The position numbers and the translations under genes are program-made. Below, piece after piece: positions 44,899 through 54,610 of a stretch of 64,000 bases of DNA (position 1 is its first letter; every line of letters begins with the position of its first letter). A model generated the notes under the pieces. That model was not told the origin of the DNA, made no database searches, and worked only from the letters and a program-made list of their open reading frames with translations. This DNA comes from Closterium sp. NIES-65 (lineage: Eukaryota; Streptophyta; Zygnematophyceae; Desmidiales; Closteriaceae): contig CANXME010000896.1 in assembly GCA_948144175.1 (NCBI GenBank), positions 1 through 64,000 of the forward strand. Reading direction: 5' to 3'.

Positions 44899-47552
44899 TC
44901 AGAGCTCGTCGTCGGGCTTGGCCCCCACGATCTCCACCAGCTCCGTCTCAAAGATGAGCGTCGCCCCGCCTGTGTGGCGTGCCATGGGGCATGGCGGGCA
45001 GGGAGGAGAGAGGGGAGGGGGGCGGCAAGCAGGGCACGGCGGAGGGAGGGAGGGAAGAGGAGTGCAGTATGTGTTTTAAGTGTGGAGCATGTGTTTTACG
45101 TGTGCAGCATGTGTTTTAAGTGTGCAGTATGTGTTTTAAGTGTGCAGCATGTGTTTTTAAGTGTGCAGCATGTGTTTTAGGTGTGCAGCATGTGTTTTAA
45201 GTGTGCAGTATGTGTTTTAAGTGTGCAGCATGTGTTTTTAAGTGCGCAGCATGTGTTTTAAGTGTGCAGTATGTGTTTTAAGTGTGCAGCATGTGTTTTT
45301 AAGTGTGCAGCATGTGTTTTAGGTGTGCTTGCAATGGCGCTTTTCGTGCAATGCAAGCATCAGCCAATCCAAGCAGGAACAGGCGAGCGTGCAACGAGAA
45401 AAAGCAAGTGGTGCAGCAGGTGCATTGGCGACGCTGTGAGGCAGTGAGGCGTGGCCATGCGGAGGAGCACAGACGCGAGGAGGGAGAGGGCACACGGGCA
45501 GTGTGGAGTGTGGGGGACGTGATGGGAGCTATGGAGGAGGAGCGGCATGGTAAGCAGCGCATGCAGACAGGGGCAGTGGGAAGAGGGGGAGTGGGAAGAG
45601 GGGCAGTGGGAAGAGGGGGAGTGGGAAGAGGGGCAGTGGGAAGAGGGGCAGTGGGAAGAGGGGCAGTGGGAAGAGGGGGAGTGGCATGCCATGAGGGGAA
45701 GTGGCGGGACGGGGAGTGGCCAGAGGGGGAGTGGGGAGTGGCCAGGGGGGGGAGTAACTAAACCATGAGCATACCGGGAATCTTGGGTGGCGAGCCCGAC
45801 TCGCCGTACCCCATGTGTGGCGGGATCTTGAGCTTGCGCTTCTCGCCCACACACATGCCCAGAATGCCCATGTCCCACCCTGCTCCACGGGTCCATGGGA
45901 AGTGGGGGGGAAGGAGGGGGAGGAAAACATAGCAGGGCAGGGGTACATGCAGAGTGGAGGGAGGGATGTTGGGCTTGGGCGTGCACAAGCTCCCCTTCCA
46001 CGCTGTGGTGGGATCATCCTAGCGTGTGGGCATGGTGGCGTTGAGCTAAGGGGCGGATAGGGACACGCACGTAGGCAAGGTGGGGCGCACGAGGGGTAGC
46101 AGTGCACAGAGAAGCACGCTCAACAGCACTTGGAAGTTTCCTTCATCTCGTGCCAAGGAGGGCTTTCACCCACCCTTGATCACGTTGCCCTGCCCCCCCC
46201 ACCCACCCTTGATCACGTTGCCCTGCCCCCCCCACCCACCCTTGATCACGTTGCCCTGCCCCCCCCACCCACCCTTGATCACGTTGCCCTGCCCCCCCCA
46301 CCCACCCTTGATCACGTTGCCCTGCCCCCCCCACCCACCCTTGATCACGTTGCCCTGCCCCCCCCACCCACCCTTGATCACGTTGCCCTGCCCCCCCCAC
46401 CCACCCTTGATCACGTTGCCCTGCCCCCCCCACCCACCCTTGATCACGTTGCCCTGCCCCCCCCACCCACCCTTGATCACGTTGCCCTGCCCCAAGCGGA
46501 ACTGCAGCGGGTCGCCGCGCTCGTAGCTCGAGTCAAACACGCTGCCGTCCACCAGCATGCCCTGGGGGGTGGGGGGGAGGGGGCGCAGGCAGGGGGGGCG
46601 GGATGAGTGGGATCCGAGTGGGAAGCATGGTGAGGCAGTGGCGGGGGTGCTGAGAGAGGTGGAGAGGGGATGTGGGAAGAGGAGGGAAGCAGGGAAGCGA
46701 GGTGGCAGGACGTGCAGAGTACTAGGATCCATCCATGGGGTGCCTTGCAGTTCCCAACCCCTTACATCGATAATACCTTGTAGTGAATCGTGACTGTATC
46801 AAGGATACCTTGTAGTGAATCGTGACTGTATCGAGGATCCCTTGTAGTAAATCGTGAGTGCATCGAGGATACCTTGTAGTGAAGCGTGACTGTATGGAGG
46901 ATACCTTGTAGTGAACCCTGACAGTGTCGAGGTTGCGCGCCTTGGTGCTGCAGGTCTCCGGCTTGAACTGCGCGAGGGGGACATGGGGCAAGGCGCGCAA
47001 AGGGCAAGGCGCGCACAGCACACGAGGGAGCGCAGCATGCGATGGGCGCATAGGGGTTAGGGGGAAAGACGGGAAGGGGAGGAGAGTGAGTGGAGCGTAG
47101 TGAAAGAGAAGGAGAAGGAGAAGACTGGAGAAAGCGCATGCAGATGGATGGTTGCAACGCAGAACGGGAGACCGTGAAGGTAAGGGCAAGAGGGCGGGGC
47201 GCTCACCTTGACGCCGATCTGCAGCTGCTTGACGTCCTTCTCCACCTTGCCGCTCGCTGCCACGCACGCTCACACACACACAATGAGCGAGGCGCACTCA
47301 GACGCGGAGAAGGATGCTCGCGCAGAGAACAGAAGGCGGGTGCGCGCAGAGAACGGAAGGCGGGTGCGCGCAGAGAACGAGAGGGATGGGCGCGCAGAGA
47401 ACGAGAGGGATGGGCGCGCAGAGAACGAGAGGGATGGGCGCGCAGATAGGTGAGCTTGAGAAGGCGCGGCGGGTAGGTGAAGGTAGTAAGAGGTCACCTG
47501 AGACAAGGACGGCGGCGAGGAGAAGCGCGAAGAGCGCGAGTCTGGAATCCAT
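44899..47552 (-). CDS. FKBP2: FKBP2-type ER peptidyl-prolyl cis-trans isomerase, six exons
   Basis: Catalyses cis-trans isomerisation of Xaa-Pro bonds during folding in the ER lumen. Exons on the minus strand: 47552-47498, 47256-47207, 46967-46905, 46561-46471, 45879-45775, 44969-44899. All have GT/AG borders and matching phases, giving 144 aa, the usual size. Residues 1-~19 are a signal peptide ([19 protein letters not shown]). The FKBP fold follows, with the expected pocket residues: Y55, F65-D66 (SVFDSS), R71, F77, V84-I85 (GQGNVIKGW), W88, Y111 ([14 protein letters not shown]) and F128 ([13 protein letters not shown]). C41 and C96 have the spacing of the disulfide in FKBP13-type proteins. 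The C-terminal DDEL is a KDEL-like retention signal. Plants call this type FKBP15. Confidence 0.95.
45062..45335. repeat. 20-bp tandem repeat in FKBP2 intron 5
   Basis: About 13 copies of GTGTTTTAAGTGTGCAGCAT and close variants (CAGTAT, an extra T). Confidence 0.9.
45570..45690. repeat. 15-bp tandem repeat in FKBP2 intron 5
   Basis: About eight copies of AGTGGGAAGAGGGGC or AGTGGGAAGAGGGGG, then looser G-rich copies to about 45755. Confidence 0.88.
46165..46490 (-). repeat. 33-bp in-frame array copying the end of exon 4 and its donor (FKBP2 intron 4)
   Basis: On the minus strand exon 4 ends GGCAACGTGATCAAGG|GTGGGT. A 33-bp unit made of the last ~22 exon bases, the donor and a G run is present ten times, counting the true junction, with almost no variation. 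As 33 is divisible by 3 and the unit has no stop, the frame stays open ([11 protein letters not shown] per unit), so later donors would insert multiples of 11 residues after Lys86 and keep the frame. Confidence 0.95.
46775..46925 (-). repeat. 32-bp array copying the donor of FKBP2 intron 3
   Basis: Exon 3 ends GGGTTCACTACAAG|GTATCC (46905/46904). Four further units follow, each with TTCACTACAAG or TTTACTACAAG and then GTATCC, GGATCC, GTATCC and GTATTA. The third junction has lost the GT. At 32 bp the unit is not a multiple of three, so use of later copies would shift the frame. Confidence 0.92.
47300..47455. repeat. 24-bp tandem repeat in FKBP2 intron 1
   Basis: About six copies built on GGGCGCGCAGAGAACGAGAG and older variants with GGAAGGCGGGTGCGCG. 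They do not touch the splice sites. Confidence 0.85.
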
Positions 47553-48204
47553 GCTGCTGGCGCACGCGAGTCACGGATACTGATGCTGAGAATGGCGATG
47601 CTAAGAAAGGAGGTGGTTATATCTACCAAACACGGGGGAGAGAAGGGCTCCACAACGAAGCGATGAGATGCCAATTGCCGATGCGGCGCGACGAGGACGA
47701 GATTCCTAGCAGCAGGAGATCCACGAAGCTGTTGATGAATGGTGGCTGGATCACTGCTGCTACAGAGTGATGCGATGCGGATGCGGTTATCTCATGGGGG
47801 AATGTGAAGCGGTGGACACCGCAACGCTCGCAATATACGACGATCCTATTGACACCGTATAACATTCAGAATCGACGAGCGCACCGCACTAGGGAGGAAT
47901 GTGCATATAACTATTGAAACTTGTATAGAAACCAGCGGATTATTTGCACCACTTTGTATCACATCTTTTTAACACGAGGATTTGTGGCGTGTGCCAGGAA
48001 TGCACCCCCAAAAGATCAGCCAGGGTCTCACGTACTACAAGTGTTTTGAAGTTGATGGTGAAAGTTTGGGTGTGATTGGTTGGCGAGGTGTAAGGTTTGA
48101 AGTGGGGTGAAGCGAGAGTTGCGAAGCGAACACAAATCGTTGGGGGTACCCGAACCTTCTAGGCTGGGAAACTTGGTTCGGAGCCTAACCTAAAATGCCC
48201 CCAA
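47553..48204. promoter_or_regulatory. Upstream region of FKBP2, with a decayed terminal repeat
   Basis: Should hold the FKBP2 promoter (minus strand); no motif is certain. At 48019-48054 it carries GCCAGGGTCTCACGTACT...GTGTTTTGAAGTTG, a diverged copy of the terminal sequence found again at 48241-48282. Confidence 0.45.
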
Positions 48205-48240
48205 TGTCAGAATGTCATATTGTCTAGTCTGCAGTGGGTA
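48205..48240 (+). mobile_element. Left part of a split short LTR (element J)
   Basis: TGTCAGAATGTCATATTG then CTGCAGTGGGTA matches the first 36 bp of the short LTRs (compare 9727). It stops exactly where the insert's terminal sequence begins; the remainder appears at 62115. Confidence 0.75.
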
Positions 48241-48282
48241 TTTAAAGCCAGGGTCTCAAGTAGAGCAAGTGCTTTGCAGTTG

Positions 48283-49320
48283 TGAGAAAAAGGGTTGGGC
48301 TGATTGGCTTACGAATCACGAACAAACGTCCTGCCAAAATTCAACTCGCCAAAGAACAAACACTTCGCAACACGAACCCTCACATTTTCGCGAAACCCTT
48401 ACCCTCGATCGCAGGGGGTGTGCAAGACAGCCAAAGACGACGGAGTGGGTGTCGCACGCCAAACCCAGGTCTCGGTCAACTGTTTTGCGCAATCAACAAC
48501 TGAGACACCCCTTACAAACACACTCACCAGCCGTAGACCTAATCAGACCTTACGTAGTCGAGACTGGTGCTGGTTCAAGGGCGACGACGAACAGATACCA
48601 GTGATTACCGAGGTACGTGAGTGATGGTAGAGACACGCATAGGCTCAGCGCGAATAGGAAATGACCTGCACGAAAGCGACCAATGGCATTGAGCCCCACG
48701 CTCCCTCGCCCCTCACATCAGCGTGCGTACTGGGACTGCAAACGATATGGAGTGCATCGCACATGGCGACGTCCAACTGACAGGCGCCACACCCTGCAGT
48801 GTATGAGCGCAATCCGGTGTTGCGGATTAGATGCGAATTTCAGGCCAACAAAGCGTGAGGACTCACAATCCGAATACACATCAGCGGACGACTGCGAGAA
48901 TGCAAACTCGCCCGCACCAGGGGAATGACATGGCAGGCTGCGCAACTCAAAAAAGCGCATTCCGACGGAAGTTACAGGGCAAAAATGCTCCCACAGGAGC
49001 ACACGCCAAACACTAGGCATCTACGCGGAATGCTAACTATCCTTCCCACGTCTGATCCAGGCCTCGATCAACCCCGCTCCCCCCCATTTCCCTTCACCGC
49101 AGTACTCGCATACGGGTATGCGTCAATTTCGGAAAGACGGAAGGCAACAACGAAAACATATAGTATCCCCTTTGCACACGATAAGAGGTGCCTGTGAGCC
49201 AAATGCCCGTGGGCATTTGCTACAATGTGACAATGCGGAGTTATAAAAGAGGCTGCATGGCGCGAACGCCAAGGGAGCGGGTCCTAGGTAGACGGTAAGG
49301 GAGGCAACCCCTCCCGAAAT
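48283..49320. other. No recognised gene
   Basis: About 1 kb of mixed DNA with only short open frames and no motif I recognise. It lies at the left end of the candidate transposon. Confidence 0.5.
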
Positions 49321-49409
49321 GCTCCTCTTCCCTCCCGCGCCTCGCTGCTCCCCCGTTGTGCTTCTCCCTTGCTCCGATGCCCCGCTGATCCGATACTCTT
49401 ATGCTCCCC

Positions 49410-49660
49410 AAAGCATCCCCCACGCTTCCACTCCGCCTTCCCCCACGCTTCCACTCCGCCTTCCCCCACGCTTCCACTCCGCCTTCCCCCACGCTTCCAC
49501 TCCGCCTTCCCCCCCGCTTCCACTCCGCCTTCCCCTCCGCTTCCACTCCCCGCCCCCGCGCTTCACTTTCCGTCACCCACTGTTTCACTCCCCTTCCCCC
49601 ACTGTGACACTCCCCCTTCCTACACTCTTCCACTCCCCTTCCCCCACGCCTCCAATGCAA
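49410..49660. repeat. 22-bp C/T-rich tandem repeat
   Basis: About six good copies of CGCCTTCCCCCACGCTTCCA, then looser copies that continue to about 49900. Confidence 0.85.
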
Positions 49661-49914
49661 CATGCATTGCTATTACACTCCGAATCCCCGACGGGTCAGC
49701 TCCCATTCCATGGACGGTTACACTCCCATTCTCCCATGCTTCCACTCCGCCTTCCCCCCACGCTCCCACTCCCCCTCCCCCACTGTTTCACTCCCGTTTC
49801 CACCATGCTCCCACTCCCCTTCCCACACTGTTTCACTCACCCTTCCCCCACTGTTTCACCCACCCTTCCCCTACTGTTTCACTCCCATTGTAGGACTGTT
49901 TCACTCCCATGGTA

Positions 49915-50370
49915 GGACTGTCCCATGCAGACCTGCACCCATGGTCCCATGCTCCCCTACACCCATGGTCCCATGCTCCCCTGCACCCATGGTCCCATGC
50001 TCCCCTGCACCCATGGTCCCATGCAGACCTGCACCCATGGTCCCATGCTCCCCTGCACCCATGGTCCCATGCTCCCCTGCACCCATGGTCCCATGCAGAC
50101 CTGCACCCATGGTCCCATGCTCCCTTGCACCCATGGTCCCATGCTCCCCTGCACCCATGGTCCCATGCAGACCTGCACCCATGGTCCCATGCTCCCCTGT
50201 ACCCATGGTCCCATGCTCCCCTGCACCCATGTTCCCATGCTCCCCTGCACCCATGGTCCCATGCAGACCTGCACCCATGGTCCCATGCTCCCGTGCACCC
50301 ATGGTCCCATGCTCCCCTGCACCCATGGTCCCATGCTCCCCTGCACCCATGGTCCCATGCTCCTCTTCAT
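49915..50370. repeat. 24-bp array with ATG in every unit
   Basis: Nineteen or so copies of CACCCATGGTCCCATGCTCC (24-bp period; some units have GCAGACCTG). Because 24 is a multiple of three and the units lack stops, all three forward frames and two reverse frames stay open. One forward frame joins the ORF at 50470, but I regard the array as non-coding. Confidence 0.9.
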
Positions 50371-50469
50371 CACAGACCACCATGTAATGTCAAATCTCAA
50401 CCCCTCCTTATTGTGTCCCCAACTCACCCCATCTGCATTCCCACAGATTCCGTGCCCCACAGTTTGAAC

Positions 50470-51165
50470 ATGGATCGGAGAACTCGGCATAAGGGATTGT
50501 CTCTGGGCACACGGCTAACTGATGAATTGGAGAGTGATTCGGACAGCGACGATCGTGGACAGCCATGGAAGAACCGCAGATTAGTGGGTGGTGGCATGAG
50601 GAGGGGGCGGAGTCGAGCCAGCAGCCAGCTAGGCCATATCAAGCCTCTTCTGCGGCGCTCTCACACACCATCTGGCAAACCAACTGTACTGCTGGAAGCC
50701 AGCGAGTCGTGGTCCCTTGAAGAATTTGCCCGGGTCTACCCCAAACAGAACAGTGTTCTCGAGAAGTGGGCTATAGAGGAGTTAGAACTGCCCCAAGAGA
50801 GCCAAGGCGATGTGGCCGACAACATACGAACGGTCGAAGCAGTTGTGTGCATATGTTGTGGGAAGAACACGCAAACATCCAACAACGGCCGTCCCATGCT
50901 TCCCAAGAATCACAGGTTCAGGTGTTACGTACGCTTTTCCGACCTGCTTGGAGACGATCAAGAGGCCCACGTAAAACTGCCATGGTTAGTGTACGTTGTG
51001 ATAGGATCTTTGTACCCCGAGACCGTCCAAATGAACGAGGGCTACCGGAATTGCACGCAGTCGGATGTTGATTTCTTCTTGGGTGAGTGGGATCCACCCG
51101 AAGACATAGACTTTGGAATGCGTAGTTTTGAGTCAGGAGTTACAGCGTCTAGGGTGGATGGCTAA
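50470..51165 (+). CDS. Unknown 231-aa protein of the candidate transposon
   Basis: I do not recognise it. From the ATG at 50470 it reads MDRRTRHKGLSLGTRLTDEL, an acidic DSDSDD stretch, an Arg-rich part (RRGRSRASSQLGHIKPLLRR), then a denser, probably folded region (SWSLEEFARVYPKQNSVLEK, VVCICCGKNTQTSN, HRFRCYVRFSDLLGDDQEAH, LPWLVYVVIGSLYPETVQMN). CICC could bind metal, but no full zinc finger is visible. The frame is also open upstream through the 24-bp array, and a possible acceptor (CCCACAG) lies just before it at about 50447, so it may be a 3' exon. Codon use is ordinary and the frame uninterrupted, which favours a real gene. Confidence 0.55.
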   Translation: MDRRTRHKGLSLGTRLTDELESDSDSDDRGQPWKNRRLVGGGMRRGRSRASSQLGHIKPLLRRSHTPSGKPTVLLEASESWSLEEFARVYPKQNSVLEKWAIEELELPQESQGDVADNIRTVEAVVCICCGKNTQTSNNGRPMLPKNHRFRCYVRFSDLLGDDQEAHVKLPWLVYVVIGSLYPETVQMNEGYRNCTQSDVDFFLGEWDPPEDIDFGMRSFESGVTASRVDG

Positions 51166-51800
51166 ACCGTCGCACCGGATTGTGGCGGTGATAGTTGTGC
51201 CTAGGACTCTATACTTTGTATTATTTGTTGCAGTTTTGGTCTCAACAGAAGTAGAGTGGCTAATGCACTCATGTCTGATCTTGTATCACGCGAGTGATTG
51301 TGTGCAGAACAAATACCGTAAAGATCCATGTAAGGCGTATGACTAATTACTAGTGTAAAATCAAGGTGTGCACTTGGTGCCTTCCACATATCTGCAATGC
51401 CCATCGCCGCACGCTTGCTCTGTAGAATAACACATACACGGACAGGGGACGACATGGGAATAAGACATGGTTGGATATAGGGGGGCGGGTATAGGGGGGC
51501 GAGGAGACGCTTGGGGCAGCTGAGAGTACCTTACAGATTAGCGTTTAGGACCATCAATGGTGCGCGATATCGCACCCGTGTCGAGATGGTAATCATGTAG
51601 GCTATGTCAAGCGTTGGTTGTCAATGACAAATGGGGCAGGAGGTAGGGGGGGAAGGGGGGGGGGGGGGAGGGGAATGGTGTGTTGCGTGAGGCAGTGGAA
51701 AGCAATGTGTGCATCCACCCCTGTTGCTCCTCCATCAACCCCCTTAGAGAGTCCCTGAACACTCACAAACCGTATCCCATGTTACTCAAAACAATGCGGG
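51166..51800. other. Spacer, no gene seen
   Basis: Follows the 231-aa ORF; includes a G-rich run near 51645-51672. Nothing else recognised. Confidence 0.5.
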
Positions 51801-52520
51801 CATCATGAGGGGACGGCGGCACACGGAGGCAGAAAGGGAGGTGAAGAGTTTGGGGGTGGGGAAAGGGTGTTATTTGCGTGAGGCAGGAGGTGCAATATCT
51901 GCATCCGCCCATGCTCCTCATCCAGCTACCACCGTAGAGTCACTGGATCGTGCACAAACCCCATTAGCCTCTGGTGATAGGAAAACACTGCGGGCATCGT
52001 GCGGGGATGGCAGCACAAAGGGACAAAAAAGGAGGTGAAGAGTGAGGGGGTGGTGGAAGGGTGTCTCTTGCGTGAAGCAAGGGCTGCAACATATGCATCC
52101 GCCCATGCTCCTCATCCATGAACCACCGTAGAGTCACTTCGGTCGTGGGAAAACCCCATTAGCCTCTGGTGATAGGAAAAAAACAGCGGGGGGCATGAGG
52201 GGATGGCAGCACAAAGGGACAAAACAGGAGGTGAAGAATGAGGGTGGGAATAAAGGGTGTGTACGGCGTGAGGCATGGGCTGCCATATCTGCTTCCGCCC
52301 ATACCAGCCATCCAGCTACCACCGTAGAGTCACTGGATGACACACAAACCGGGTCACGCAGCTGTACAGAGGAGAACAACATGGGCTTCGGCAGGGGATG
52401 TGGGAGTAAAGGGGCTTATATAGGAGGTGAAGGGTTGGGGGGTGGGGAAAGGATGTGTTGCCTAAGTTATGGGGGGCAATATCTGCAGGCTCCCATGCTG
52501 CTCAACCAGCAAGACAATAT
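51800..52520. repeat. Imperfect ~190-bp tandem repeat
   Basis: Three to four copies share GGGGATGGCAGCACAAAGGG, GCAATATCTGC-ATCCGCCCATGC and ACCACCGTAGAGTCACTGGA in the same order (near 51805, 52003, 52197 and, weaker, 52385). A still older copy may start near 51660. Confidence 0.75.
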
Positions 52521-54059
52521 GACGGCATGAACCAGACAGGGTGACAGTGATGTATGGTCTAGTGCGAGAAAGAACACATGGTGGTATGGGTTCCATAGGG
52601 CCACGATATGAAGTGAATGGTTGGGGGCATGGTTTGGGTACATGTGGATTAGTAGAAGAGCCAAACATTGGAAAGGACATGTGTTGCGAGAAGCAAGGTG
52701 CCATAGAACTCCAAAAACGACACTTGGCATACCGGATTGATATCTGTCGAGCGCGTTTGGAGGGGCGACGCACACGTGGTACGACCTGGACCACCTCATC
52801 TGAGGTTTGTAACATTCCCTGAAGATGTGGCAAGACAAAAACAAACAGGAGCAATACCATAGTTGCCATTTAAATCGTCGAGAGTCGTCATATACAATCT
52901 GCACAAACCAGAGCAAAGACAGTGGAAATGCACATACGGAAGAGTGGTCTGCATGCAGCTATTTGGTTGAGATTGCGTCGCGTCCTCCTGCTTCGAGCCG
53001 CCCTAGAAGTTGGCGTCACGGGGCCTCCAGGGGTGGTAAAAATGAAGCTGGTGGGCACGGGGGTGGCTGGCGTGACTGCGGCATTGGTGGGAGTGATTCC
53101 AGCTAGGGGAGTAGGAGGGTGCGGTGTTTGGGAAAGACCAAGAGGTGTTTCCTCTGCATCCACCGGCCGAGGGGGGGTAGCGTGAGCAGAAACTGGCGTA
53201 TCAGGGGTTGCATCAACAGAGTGCGGCTCCGTCAACTCAGCCTCCTCATCCCGCTGAGTCGACGGCGCTGCATCATCCCGTACCAGCCCAATATCACGCC
53301 AATCAGCCATGAGCTTGTCCAACCAGCTCCAGTCCATGTCCGACAAGATCCGCTCCTTGCTACCACGCCTTACCCTAGTTGCCTTCCGCACGCGTGTCCT
53401 GATTGCCACAACAAGACGTGACACCGTTTGGTTCCAGTGCAACACCGAAAGACCTATTCTAGCCACCATACTCTTCTGAAAATGGATCCGCTTCGGTGCG
53501 TACTTGATTATTAGGGAATGAAATGATTCATTCACCCAGTTACTCGCGCCCTGCACGTAGGGTTCCATTTCTTTCGCACTGCAATGGTCAGCAAGCCATT
53601 CTCGGAGTGCCAGATGGGCCTCAGAGTTGGGCTTGTAAACTGCACTCTCTGGTCCCCATTTCTCTGACACGCATCGAGGTACCTCACCCGCATGCCCGCA
53701 GCTGCTGTGAATCCCTGCCCAATGGTCTGCAGACACGGCAAGTTGATGTGCAACACGTTCCGCTGATGGGGTCTGTCCACTCTTCATCATCGTATTGCAA
53801 TTCACCATCACATGGTTGAAGTGCGTACTCCACCGTTGTGCCAGCGTCACCTCATAGTACGGTTCTTCGTCAACTAGGCCCGCGCCGGACTCACCACGCT
53901 TCCTTTTAGCACTACCCCTCTCGGTCCAACGCAAATTGTCATCCGCGTTGGCTGGTTCGATCGTGTCCATAGAAGAAGCATGCAACTCCTCTTGCTCTGC
54001 ACACACGAATGGCAAATGCATAAGAGAGCTTGTGAACCGCGTTCTCCAAGGGCAATGCG

Positions 54060-54610
54060 ATGCAAGGCACGAAATGGACTGCCCGGTACGACTGGATAGT
54101 ACGAGATGGAGTGCAAGGAGCACAGGATGAAGGAAAGTGGGGAAATGTCTGCTTGGTACGAGATGGACAGCAATGAATGTTGGTGGCTGGAAAGTGGGTA
54201 ATGACTGGATGGTACAATGAACGAGGGCATGGAACCCCCGGTGGCTGGAAAGTGGGAAATTGACTGGATGGTACGAGATGGCAATGAACGATGGTGGTGA
54301 GAAAGTGGGGAAATGACTGGATGATAAGAGATGGAGAGCGCGGCGCAAAGTTGGAACAAAATGGAGGAAAATGTCCAAATTGTACGAGATAGGCAGCATT
54401 GAACGATGGTGGCTTGAAACTGGGGAAATGACTTGATGGAACGACATGGACAGCAAGGAACAAAGGTGGCTGGAATGTGGGAAATGACCGGATGGTACGA
54501 GATGGACAGGAATTGAACGATGGTGGCTAGAAAGTGCGGAAATTACTCGAATGTACAGAATGGATGTCCAAGATCGATGATGGCATGCTTGCCCAAAACG
54601 AGACCGGAAC
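54060..54610. repeat. Imperfect ~60-bp repeat in transposase intron 4
   Basis: Eight or so loose copies of GTACGAGATGGACAGCAATG with GGTGGCTGGAAAGTGGGAAA. It lies wholly within the intron 54630-53997 and keeps one minus-strand frame open by chance. Confidence 0.8.

Noticed and set aside
47560..47880. A gene divergent from FKBP2
   Set aside because: Only short frames with no recognisable motif; the region is more simply the FKBP2 upstream sequence.
49901..50490. Minus-strand open frames of Gly/Met/Thr/His or Val/Gln/Gly/Ser repeats
   Set aside because: By-products of the 24-bp array; no similarity to a protein domain.
52134..52870. Short open frames in the ~190-bp repeat region
   Set aside because: The same frames recur broken in each repeat copy; no start context or domain.
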